This document shows positions 19,380 through 28,720 of a DNA stretch of 30,572 nucleotides, piece by piece (position 1 is the first letter of the stretch; the number at the start of each line of letters is the position of its first letter). The stretch comes from Plantago elongata. Lineage: Eukaryota > Streptophyta > Magnoliopsida > Lamiales > Plantaginaceae. Where the stretch lies: assembly GCA_036897095.1 (NCBI GenBank), contig JAYMSP010001591.1:1-30572 (forward strand), given 5' to 3'. The translations under genes and the position numbers were made by a program. The notes beneath the pieces are model-generated. The model ran no database searches, was not told the origin of the DNA, and worked only from the letters and a program-made list of their open reading frames with translations.

Positions 19380-19834
19380 TAATGGGATTCGTTTTATCCC
19401 AGTTCGGCCCGTTCATGACTTACAACCCTAGTGCGGATCTACAGGCCAAAGAAGCCCAAATACATTATATTTACTGTATACTGTTAATTAGGTTAAAGAA
19501 TCATAGTTTGGCCAGAGATCTAGAAGAAGAAGGCAACTACTAGATTCTTTCCAAGATGATAAGTCGAGTAGATTTATTGGGATCTTTTAATTATTTTAGC
19601 ATATCTTTAGAGATCTTGAATACCTAAATTACCTGTCAAATATCAAGTATAAATAGGACAATGTAATTATTAGTGAAGTCCAGTTTAGTCGACAGACGCA
19701 TTACCATTGCAAGACGCACACCTTGCTTGAATTCTTGTGTTTCATGTAAGTGATCTTTCTCTATTCTTCTAATTCGTGACAGAATATCTCTTAGATGCCG
19801 TTCTAATGGACAAAAAGGTAGGTAATTCGTATCA
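19380..19834 (+). repeat. Right LTR of the LARD-like element
   Basis: It starts TAATGGGATTCGTTTTATCC and ends GGTAATTCGTATCA, matching the left LTR, and includes AAGTATAAATAGGACA. Plastid-derived sequence begins about a dozen bases after its end. Confidence 0.8.
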
Positions 19835-19845
19835 CGAATTAGCCT

Positions 19846-20154
19846 GTGCACAATTTGTGTCAGATCTTGATAAAGCCACCCAGAATCAATTGGCAAGAGG
19901 TCAACGATTAGTGAATTACTTAAACAATCCCAATCAGCCCCTCTCGCAGTAAAAGAACATGTAATCATTATTTTTACCGGAACAAATGGGTATCATGATT
20001 CATTAGAAACTGGAAAGGAAATTTTTTATTGAATTACAAACTTACTTAAAAACCAATAAGCCTGAGTTCGAAGAAATCATATCTTCTACCAAGACATTTA
20101 CGGAGGAAGCACAAGTCATTTTGAAAGAAGCTATTCAGGAACAAACAGACCGGA
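19846..20154 (+). pseudogene. atpA: Plastid atpA fragment in the nuclear genome (NUPT)
   Basis: Three plus-strand frames in sequence encode the C-terminal part of the plastid ATP synthase CF1 alpha subunit: [20 protein letters not shown] at 19846, then [11 protein letters not shown] and [15 protein letters not shown] after a +1 slip, then [16 protein letters not shown] and STKTFTEEA with KEAIQEQTD after another slip. In the chloroplast this subunit is part of the catalytic head. Here about 100 codons near the end remain, with frameshifts and substitutions and no start, so it is a non-functional nuclear insert. It begins right after the LARD-like LTR. The mitochondrial homologue (atp1) is a less close match to these residues. 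Confidence 0.85.
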
Positions 20155-20650
20155 TCACGAACTACTAAAGAACATCTCAACACAGGCTAATTCATCAACC
20201 GACTTATAAACGTGAGCCTTTGGATGATCAAGTTGTTGGAAGATCAACAACTGTTGTATTCATCGACGTTGAATACAGTTTGCTAGGTTCCTCCCATAGA
20301 CGTAGGATTGTAATGACCCGAACCGCGTAAATCGTTATACTGTGTGCTCTGTGATCTTCCATGAAAGAGTAAAACCTAACATGGACAAGAAGCTCTTGAC
20401 GGGCATAAAGAGATTGGGAGAAATGGGGTCACCAACCAGAAACTAACATAAAATTCTTTCAGACAACAAATTCTTTACAAGGGAAGATTATTGACACAAT
20501 CCCCATAGTTCCCATATTTATTACCACGCATTCACAACATTTAACTCCATGGACACAAAATTGAGTAATAAACTTCATTGATTCGGAGTCTGTATACGCT
20601 ATGGCGGTTCATCAACTTGAAGCTTTATGTTCTTCAATCTCTGAGTAGAT
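20155..20650. other. Intergenic stretch and 3' flank of the CC-like gene
   Basis: No gene is evident. The part up to about 20300 is unassigned. TGTAATGACCCGAACC at about 20309 looks like the start of some plant LTRs, but no second copy or end was found. The right part, from about 20400, is probably the 3' UTR of the minus-strand gene ending at 20651. Confidence 0.5.
20517..20522 (-). terminator. Candidate polyadenylation signal of the CC-like gene
   Basis: TTTATT on the plus strand is AATAAA on the minus strand, about 130 bases after the stop codon. That spacing suits a plant 3' UTR. Plant signals are loose, so this is only a candidate. Confidence 0.4.
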
Positions 20651-22462
20651 TCAGCTATACGTGCAAGAATCCCGTTTGAAAGCAACGGGCTTGCTTTTTG
20701 CAGAATCGACTTCTAACTTGCACGAGACTCGTTTCCGATGCTTTGTCTTCACCAGTTTCCCAACAACATCACCTTGCGATCGGATTTCAAACTCTACAGT
20801 CAAGGGAATTTTGAAGGCAGAATTGTCAGAAACTACCAGGGTTGATCCAGCCCCGTACAAGGGAACCTTGTCTCCTTCTATGTGCACAAGCACGTTGCGA
20901 TGACTCTTCCGTGGCTGAAAGTACTTCTTCAGCTAAAAATCATAAATGCAGAAAACAAAATAAGGATGCAAGTAACTGAACATGACCCACATTATCATAA
21001 TTTTGGAAACATACATACTGGAGGAAATAATTACCTGGCCAGTTGCCACTACAACATCAGAATACACCAGATTTATAGGCGTTGCACTAACATGAATACC
21101 GAAGAATGTAGCAGGATTGTACACATTAATCCTCAATGAACCATTCACATGCAGCATTTTTGTTGGAACTCCTGTGTTGTCTGACATGGATCCAACATAC
21201 ACGTTGTGGGCTGTAAAGCTCTGCAGTTAACATAAGCAGTTGAAATCATAAGCTGGAGTTACTTCATATGAGCTTCTTGGTTAATCTTCATGAATGACGA
21301 ACAAGATGGATTTTATTTGTACAAGAAGGTACTTACATTACAGAGCGAACAAACAGTTAGGTATTTTATTCACAGACAAAAGTAGCCCCAAATTAAAAGC
21401 TGCAAATTTTGCTAGTTACTAGGCTACCCATCACAAGTTAACCTTGCTTTCATACTATTGAGTCACATCATGAGGTAATTGCCTCCTTGTGTCGCTACTA
21501 CAAGATATGATCTGAAACTCACAAACAAATAGTATTCGATCTTCAACAAATGTGGTCATTTAACAACGAAATTCTAAACCTACAATGTCAAAAACTAAGA
21601 GCAGCAGACAGCAAGTTTTAAGGTAAAAGGCAATTAATTTACACATAATATCAAAACACACTTCAGGACTTCAACTGAACAATCATTGTAACAATTAGAC
21701 AGCAATAATTTCTAATGTTGTACAAGCTCAGCAATGTAACAACTGTATCTCAAATGTTGTTCCTCCTCAAGTTATATATGGTGAAGCAAGCAGCATAAAT
21801 GGATACTTCTATAGACCTGATCGGTGCACATATCAAAACAACCAGCACAAAAAATTGAATACACATGCTCTATTTAAGTTACCATGTTTCATTGATCTCC
21901 TCATCTCCAATTTGGAATATCATCTCAGAATTAATTATCCTATCCTTATCAAGAAGTAAAAACCAGAAAGACCGGAAAATAAAGGACATAGAGTTACCCT
22001 AACAGTAACTTGAGTCTTGAAAGGCCTGCCTGCACCCCATATAATCAAGCAAAACACGGTGAACAGCACCACAAACCCTAAACAAGCCATCATTGCTTGA
22101 CACCTGCGTGTATACGCCTTCTCATCATCGAATTCATCATAATTCCCTTCCTCAATGATCACATTGCACTCAGGCCACCCTTTATCGTTTCTCTTCCGTC
22201 CCCCCTTACGCCCCGAAGAGGATCGGAATATCCCAGAAAACCGGCTGGCAGATGAATTACGGGAGTGGCGACCATAAGAAGGATGCGACGGGGACTCCAT
22301 CGGGCTAGTGAAATTGGGAGTCGCGTGCATTGACAAGGACTTGTCCCCATCATGAGAGTCCCTTGATGGGCTTTGCACAAAGTACACTGGTCTCTTCGGG
22401 GACCTTGAAGGAGACGATGGGGCTAAACTAGTAACATCGGATTCTGATTTTGTGTGAATCAT
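20651..22462 (-). CDS. CC-like: CC-like LEA_2/NHL membrane protein (companion of cellulose synthase type), three coding exons
   Basis: Exons at 22462-21998, 21220-21035 and 20932-20651 join in phase 0 across introns of 777 and 102 bp, with GT-AG ends (GTAACT...CTGCAG and GTAATT...TTTTAG), giving 310 residues. Residues 1-120 are a cytosolic, Ser/Pro/Arg-rich tail with the family signature RPVYFVQSPSRDSHDGDK (24-41). A single membrane span lies at about 122-143. The LEA_2 domain follows at about 155-290 (GVPTKMLHVNGSLR, YNPATFFGIHVSATPI, KVPLYGAGSTL, GKLVKTKHRK), with a possible N-glycosylation site in NGS. Arabidopsis CC1/CC2 have this layout, bind cortical microtubules by the tail and keep cellulose synthase tracking under salt stress. 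Length and the CTYS end fit the shorter CC3/CC4 type, but that subgroup call is an inference. The frame is intact. Confidence 0.9.
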
Positions 22463-23511
22463 CTTTCTTTCTTTCTTTTGCCAAGGAAAAAACTATTTAT
22501 GCTTCTTCTGTGGTTTTAATTCATACATATATCTGTCATATAAACAGGAAAAGTAATATATTACCATCCAAAGTGAGAAAGTTAAGTGCAATGAAAAGTA
22601 AATTTACATAATTGAAGCCCATTTCCTGGAAAAAAAGAAGAAAGTAATGTAGAGTAAGTCGTAGTGGATGCAATAAGATAGTACAATTTTTTCAAGTAAC
22701 TGGCATTCATTGCTATTTGCTACTATATCAATGAAAATTACAGAATATTTTGACCAACTAAAGAAGAACATTAGATAGATGAAAAATATCTCTCTTTTTA
22801 TGGAAACCCTGAAAGTAATCCAAATCAATCAAATCCAATCGATTGAAGTAAGACCCAAGTGATTGCATAATAATAAAACAACCAGGAACAACAATTTAAC
22901 TTCATACAGATCAATTTCATACCAATACACAAGAAGATAGGGTATAAATAAGTGCTACAGTAATGGGTTTTCAAGAAAGTGGATAAGTAATCAGACTCTG
23001 TTTCATGATAAAGCAGAAATTAACATCAATCAAAGTACAAAATCAAGATATTGACACACATCCTTGAACCAAAACTCTCAAAGAAAACAGAATTCAGCTC
23101 TTCTAACGGCAAAAAGAGCAAAATTGAATCCAAGAAAGAAAGAAAAACACCAACTGAAGTTAAAAAGCGAACCTGAAAACTTGAACTGTATCACTTCATC
23201 AGTTGTATGTATTGAGAAAGAAGTTGTTGCTGCATGAAAGGAAATAAAGAACAGATGAAGTGGTTTTGTATTGTGTATGTGTGAGGTTGGTTTGTTGTAG
23301 CCACAATTGACACCTGTGTAAGCAGACGCTATCCCGAGCCTATACATTTACATACTACAAAACTGCTCTGGAAATGGAAGTGTCGGTAAGACAAGCTCGT
23401 CACTGTCACTAGTGCTGGCTAAGTGACATACTGTGGACCTCCTCTTCCTATTCCCAACGCCCTCTAAATATTCTCCTCCCGATTCAACCCCTCATCGTAC
23501 TATATATATAT
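22463..23511 (-). promoter_or_regulatory. Leader, possible 5' UTR intron and promoter of the CC-like gene
   Basis: No coding frame is convincing here. On the minus strand, 23330-23170 has the character of a leader (CA- and CT-rich, with TTCATCTGTTCTTTATTTCC) and ends TTTTCAG before GTTCGC, a possible donor. CCACAG at about 22515 could be the matching acceptor, which would give a 5' UTR intron of roughly 650 bp. A TATA-like alternating TA tract is at 23500-23511. The exact start site cannot be set from sequence. Confidence 0.4.
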
Positions 23512-24188
23512 GAGGGGTTTATGCGGACGGACGCGTACGGGCAGTTATTTATAAAATTTTCAATCAATCAGTCTATAACGGGTACATCAAATTATTAACG
23601 GCGACGGTGAAATTTTATCCTAACCATCGCGAATCGGTTGACTACTTGAAGTGAGCAGTTGACGGACGGTTTGACGGTTTGTTAATGCATACAAAAAATA
23701 GCATATATAACGCATTAAAGAAAGATATATTATACTTCCTAACCTCTAAGTCTATAATAAACTAAATAATAAGGAAACATAATACAATCTCAAGTATTAA
23801 TACAAGTAGTCTAAGTACATAAATTTTCAAATACAATATTAGTTCATGAGTTGCTCAAATTATAAACGTCATGACAAAAATTAAGATGGCATAGTTTGCA
23901 ATCTATGATTAAATGAGAAGACATAAAATTGCAACTCAGGAGTAAATGAATAATGGGGATCTATTACTATTAATTTAATGCAATAAAATGTAAAATACAT
24001 ACTAGTAATATATATAGCGGGCGGGTCTGCGGGTTGGCGGTTGGTGAACCACCAAACCGCCACCCACTCGCTTAATGGCGGGTTTACAAATTTGTAATCC
24101 GCAGGCGGTTTTTTGACAAAAATTCTAATCATCGATGGCAGGTGGTTTGACGAGCGGAGTGGGCGGTTATTTTTTATGTACACCCCTA
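23512..24188. mobile_element. Probable non-autonomous hAT-like element
   Basis: The left end AGGGGTTTATGCGGACGG and the right end, reverse complemented (AGGGGTGTACATAAAAAATA), share AGGGGT. Both termini carry GC-rich CGG/GACGG motifs (GGACGGACGCGTACGGGC at the left; GCGGGTTGGCGGTTGG and GAGCGGAGTGGGCGG at the right) around an AT-rich middle. Ends beginning TAGGGGTGTAC are typical of plant hAT derivatives. No transposase is present, and no clean 8-bp duplication was found because both flanks are TA-rich. It abuts the TATA-like tract of the CC-like gene. Confidence 0.45.
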
Positions 24189-24350
24189 CAATATATTCTC
24201 CATCCAATCTTCATCTCCCCATATTCCATCTTATTCCATTTCAATTTTATATATTTATTTTTAAATAAAAAATCACTCTACTATATTCAGTATGTCTTCT
24301 ACTTTATTCACTTTTTTAGTAATTTATCATCTACTCATCTACATTATTCA

Positions 24351-24830
24351 TTCTTTTCTTAATACTTATGCACGTTCCCGCTAAAAGATGAACCCGGAAT
24401 GAATGAAGTAGAAGTTTATCTTATCTAAAAGTTCGAACTTGCAAAGATATGCGAAATCTAGTCATTCATACTTTATTCATTCTTTTCTTAATGCTTGTGT
24501 CCGGTTCCGCAAGAAGATGAATCCAGAACATACGAAGTAGAAGTTTATATTATTTAAAAGTTCAAACTTGCAAAGATATGTGAAATCTAGTCATTCATAT
24601 TAATACTCCAATACTCCTATGCACTCGTGATCGACTTCAACCTCTTTAAAAAAGTATTTCGAATGAAAATTTAATATGTGACGGAGATTAGTTCCGTGGA
24701 GATTCGAATTTAAATTGAACGTGAGCATGAAGCTCTGCTACCATGATAGAATTCTATCTCATCTAAAAGATTGTAATTACAGAGAAGTACGAAATTTGAT
24801 CATTTATATTAGTACTCTGATACTATCCTT
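24351..24830 (-). repeat. Three diverged LTR-like repeats with a PBS-like site (decayed TRIM)
   Basis: Two near-identical units with a 129-bp period start at 24351 and 24480 (TTCTTTTCTTAAT; TCTAAAAGTTCGAACTTGC or its variant; GAAATCTAGTCATTCATA). A third, more diverged unit is at about 24753-24830. On the minus strand the third unit is followed by TGGTAGCAGAGC (24741-24752 region), one mismatch from the Met tRNA primer site. The minus-strand order is thus LTR, PBS, internal part, LTR, LTR. There is no coding capacity. TRIM identity is an inference. Confidence 0.5.
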
Positions 24831-25550
24831 TTAGTTTTTCCACCTATCACTCATATGTTTTAAAAAGCCAGTTCGGAAGGTTAAACTGTTCACCCTTAAT
24901 GAAAGGTTAAATTGAAGCCAGACCGGTTCATCCAAAGAGAACCCTATCGAGTGGTGACGTCATACATATCTCTATAATTTTCCCTCTTCTTGAAAAGGTA
25001 ATAATTGATCGTATGAAACACAATTAACAATTCATTTTAATTTATTCGGACATATTATCTCTTGTATTTGGCTATACCATTTTAGTTGACCTAATACTTG
25101 TCTTTTTTTAAATTAGACGCTACCCAATTAACATGCTAAATTCTTGGAAAAGGAAAAATTCTAATAAAAAATAAAAAAAATTAAGGTTTTATGTGGTTTT
25201 TCACGTTTTTGAGTTTTAACGGTCTAATCGACCGAGTTTTTAAAAAACCGTCAAGACATACAATTTTCATTATACTTTTAATAGATTATGCTACTATTTT
25301 AAATTGTTAGTATTAAAAGTTTAAGTTACAATTTTAATATTTTGTTAATTTTTTAAGAGACGATATGATTGATTTAATGCATCGATAATGTATATTTCCA
25401 TCAAAATTTTAACCTCTTCTGTTAATTTTTAAACAGATAGAGTGATGATTTTAAGAACCAACATGATATTTTTATGATGAAATGTTACAATTTTAAGTGA
25501 CAATCTAATACATTAAACAAGACTAAAAATTTCAGGATGTCATTAAAACA
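24831..25550. other. AT-rich intergenic DNA, nothing recognised
   Basis: No frame, transposon end or RNA gene is seen in these 720 bases. A segment near 24890-24950 (GACCGGTTCATCCAAAGAG) is less AT-rich than its surroundings but has no partner that I found. Confidence 0.6.
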
Positions 25551-25675
25551 TTAAGGGGCTGATTGGGAAACGATTTAAATTGGAAAATGTCCATTCAAAT
25601 AGCCTGTTTTGTACACAAAATAAGCTATTTGAATGGGCATTTTCCAATTCAAATCGCTTTCCAATCAGCTCTTAA
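25551..25675. mobile_element. Foldback MITE flanked by TTAA
   Basis: The element (about 25555-25671) is almost entirely an inverted repeat: the left arm starts GGGCTGATTGGGAAACGATT and the right arm, reverse complemented, starts GAGCTGATTGGAAAGCGATT. They match over about 49 bases with about six differences, around a short loop with TTTTGTACACAAAA. TTAA is present on both sides. It would form a long hairpin. A TTAA or TAA duplication would fit a PIF/Harbinger (Tourist) or piggyBac origin. The GGGCTG-type start favours Tourist. Confidence 0.8.
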
Positions 25676-25900
25676 TAAACAATCTTAAAATGTGCAACTT
25701 GAATATGTAGACAGCCAAAGAGTTAAAACATTTGTACTCGTAGAAGAAAATTACAATAAATATCAATTCGGTGTTTTTTTATACAAATGCAATTGTGCTG
25801 TTAAACTAGGTTTTTTCTTCCGATCAAACTTGGTGAACTTCAATTTTCTATCTTTTGTTGCATGTGCTTGTTGTTTCAATTATCTAACTTGAAGAATTTA
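25676..25900. other. Non-coding DNA
   Basis: The 66-codon plus-strand frame here has a Phe/Cys-rich, low-complexity product with no family match, and it is not preceded by promoter signals that I can see. I treat the stretch as non-coding. Confidence 0.6.
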
Positions 25901-25929
25901 TCACACATGCATAAATCATTACTGAGTTA

Positions 25930-26770
25930 AAACCATAATAATTCTCATTAGAACTATCAAATCGGTGCTTAAAAAATAAAGAAGCAATGTTCAACACATG
26001 CTAAAAATAATAACATTGATGTGTAAAATCATAACAATACATTTCATAACTATAACAATACATAAACATGTAACACAAGCTAAAACACTAACATTAATAG
26101 ATAAAATTATAATTGTAGATCTTAAAAATATAATAAAATATTTGCAAAAAATCAATTCAATAAATATTCTACATAAGCTAAAACAATGATATTGATGCTT
26201 AAAATTACAACAATAGCTCTTATTACTATAATATATGCGCTAAAATCAACAATACGCAGCTACTCAACATAAGATGAATACAATATTAGTAATGCTGACA
26301 GCCGTAACATAACATCTTAAAACTACAAAAACATCTTTTAAAACTATAATAATACATGAACATTCAACATAAGTTAAAAGCAATAATAATATCTTTTGAA
26401 ACTATAACAAATCATTTGTAAAAATCAAATCATAAATATTTCACGAGAGGTTAAAAACACCAACATTGCTGATTAAAACTACAACAATGTATCTTGAAAC
26501 TGTAACATTTGTGTTGTATCAATAATAAACGAAAACCTTAATATTAAAGGGTATTCTATAATTATTAAGTTTCAACACAAGCTAAACCATACCAATGATG
26601 CCCACAGTTATAACAAGCACGGACAAGCAACACATGCTAAAAACGATAATAATAGCATATTTTAAAACAATAATAATGTCTCTTAAAATTATGACAAAAC
26701 ATTTTAAAAAAATCATATGACAAATATTTCATAAGAGGCTAAAAACACTAACGTTGCTACTTAAAGCAAC
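25930..26770. repeat. Degenerate AT-rich repeat array
   Basis: Phrases related to CAACATAAGCTAAAA, AACATTGATGCTTAAAATTA, CAACAATA and AAAACTATAACAATACAT recur about six times (for example near 25990, 26070, 26165, 26350, 26440 and 26620), with roughly 80-150 bases between copies. Copies are diverged and the order partly varies. The array ends at about 26770, where the composition changes to CTAGGGGCCTTCTACCG. It has no coding frame beyond a Lys/Ile-rich chance one at 25998-26189. The element it comes from is unknown to me. Confidence 0.6.
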
Positions 26771-27239
26771 TAGGGGCCTTCTACCGTCAGTCAGGGTGTC
26801 GGATTGACTAACGTTAGTCACCTATTTTAATCTATTGGATTAAAACTTCAACGGTTGAGATCACATAATCTCCTATATTTCGCACTAAGTGTTGCCATGG
26901 AGCGTCGTGTCGCATGAGGTGTTGCGCTACGTTTTGCTCTAACCACCTATATCGTTTAAATATATATATTTAAAAATATATTTTTTAATATCATTAAAAA
27001 AATTCTTCATATATTCAATACCCTAATTAACCAAATTAAAAACTTAAAAAAAATAAAACCAATAATTAAAATTATATTAAAATATTCTCCAAAAGTAGGA
27101 GATTAAACAAAAAAATAAAATTAATATTTAAAATAAAATTAAAATATTCTTCAAAGTAGGAGATTAAACAAAAATTAAAAATTAACAATAAAACTTAAAT
27201 TAAAACAAACAATAATTTTAATTTAAGATTAATGTGAAT
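26771..27239. other. AT-rich stretch with a 62-bp direct repeat
   Basis: ATTAAAATATTCTCCAAAAG at 27076 recurs as ATTAAAATATTCTTCAAAG at 27138, each followed by TAGGAGATTAAACAAAA, a 62-bp period. A GC-richer patch at 26880-26945 (GTTGCCATGGAGCGTCGTG) stands alone. No gene was found. Confidence 0.55.
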
Positions 27240-28720
27240 GTTGTCCACTTTCTCATTAATTGTTAGCTTTGATTTTGAGTAATGTTAATATTTGTGACTA
27301 ATTATAACTTTTAAGATTATAAATCTCTTGCAAATTATATAATTCCAACCTCTAACAATAACTAACCAATAACTATTTCAACAGCGCAATACCATCACCA
27401 GTATTATTATATCATCATTCCCTAGTCGACGTCTACGCTCAACCCAACAGTATAATTTAATCTCAATAACAGCCCGCAACTTGCAGCAATTATTCTAGAG
27501 TCGACGGCCAGTCAACACTAAACCATATACAATATTTAATCTAACCGGCTATTCTAATAATTTAACAGGCTAACGGTATAATTTAAATTCCCTACTAATT
27601 GATAATATCCGGTAATTAAACAATAAATTAACGATAACTAACGATAATTAGCGCTAATAAACGAGGGTAACACGTCACTAACCGAGCGAGCGTCTAGCGA
27701 CGGGCAGCGTGACGGTAGTCGAGGCGGGGTTGACGGAGCGGCACGGCTGCGAGGAATTATTAATTAATTTCTCGTTCGATATTCGAATATAATCAAAATT
27801 CGATCGAGATACTTACCGGAATACTTGGTCGAGTGAACGACTCAATTCCGGGCAATATTTTCGGCAGTGGTGGTACCGGTGGCGGGTGGCCGGAGCACGG
27901 CGGTGGATGGTGGTCGGAAGTGGTTTGTGAGCGGAGGAAATTGGAAGAAGACGGAGGAGAAGAGGATGTGAGGAAAAATGGAGGCAAACCGGGCCATTTA
28001 TAGGGCCATGGCGGCGGGAATAAGGCGGCCACGGCGGTGTGGCACGGTCTATCCACGCCAAGTGTCCGAGACACGCAGCTGGGTCGCGCTCCTCCGTGCC
28101 AACGCGTGTCTCCGGCCGTTTCTCCCTCCCCTGGCGCGTGTCCTCCGCCGTCCTTGGTCTGCGTGTAGAGGGGACCCACGGCGGCGGCGCCCTCTGGCCG
28201 GTGGCACGGTAAGAGTTAACTTGGTACGGTGGAAATGGAGTTTGGCACGGTAAATTGGAACGAACAGCAGCTTGGCGTGGTTTGGTGTTTTGGGGAAGAA
28301 GAAAGGAAGCTAAAAGACTAAAACGCCCTTAATGGAAAAGAAAGGAGATGAAGAAGGCAAGAGTATCTCGGTCCTTTTTGCTATTATATACAGTTGGATC
28401 CTTCTGGCTTCCAAACGACTCGCAAATAAAATTCGGAAAAATACGAAATCGACTCTCGGGCACTTTTTGAATCGAACTCGAGCCATAGAAAAATTAAAAT
28501 AATCTTTTTTTATTATTATTTATAATATTGTTTTATTTATATAATTTCAAATAATGACTTAACGCCATTCGTACTAAACTGGCAAACGCGACCGACCATT
28601 CGTCTATATTTTTAATTCACCTAAACTCACTGGAGAACTTACCGTTTATTAATTTGTCACGAGCTATAATCAAACTATTATTAAAATATTAGGCCCAGAT
28701 CCTGGTCATTAAAATAGGCA
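27240..28720 (-). repeat. LTR of the minus-strand gypsy element (approximate limits)
   Basis: Right of the LTR the integrase frame runs into TAATGACCAGGATCTGGGCC, which resembles a chromovirus LTR start (TGTAATGACC...) that has lost its TG. Moving left, the sequence is GC-rich at 27700-28260, with CCTATAAATGGCC (minus strand, near 28000) as a clear TATA box, then an AT-rich U5-like tail. Three overlapping Pro/Arg-rich frames at 27793-28253 lie in this GC island and are not genes. The left boundary is a guess; no CA end could be fixed. Confidence 0.5.
27993..28008 (-). promoter_or_regulatory. LTR TATA box
   Basis: CCCTATAAATGGCCCG on the minus strand is a near-ideal plant TATA element in a GC-rich setting. 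A C/T-rich stretch (CCTCACATCCTCTTCTCC) follows about 30-40 bases on, which fits a transcription start. It would drive the gypsy RNA leftwards. Confidence 0.6.

Larger units (their letters stand above)
17161..19834 (+). mobile_element. Non-autonomous LTR retrotransposon (LARD-like), 2.67 kb
   Basis: Two direct repeats of about 470 bp (17161-17636 and 19380-19834) flank 1.74 kb with no retroviral domain. The left copy has TGAT...ATCA termini; the right one starts TAAT, a single change. Both carry a TATAAATAGGAC promoter motif and a shared AAGACGC(G)CACCTTGCTT segment, so they are LTRs. No initiator-Met PBS follows the left LTR. The bases there (AATTACTACC) fit no primer I recognise. No target duplication is obvious. 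The internal region holds a MITE (18379-18563) and only short chance frames. It would depend on proteins from other elements. Confidence 0.8.

Noticed and set aside
20661..21139. Plus-strand frames of 80 and 85 codons
   Set aside because: They are antisense to exons 2 and 3 of the CC-like gene, whose minus-strand frames have a clear family match and correct splice sites.
22159..22380. 73-codon minus-strand frame
   Set aside because: It is an alternative frame within exon 1 of the CC-like gene, with no independent support.
24700..24752. Possible tRNA gene or SINE B box (GGAGATTCGAATTTAAA)
   Set aside because: No cloverleaf arms or A box could be found. The nearby TGGTAGCAGAGC on the minus strand is better read as a primer binding site.
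27793..28253. Three Pro/Arg/His-rich frames, 82-128 codons, on both strands
   Set aside because: They result from the GC-rich part of a gypsy LTR. The same bases carry a TATA box, the strands overlap and the composition is unlike a protein.
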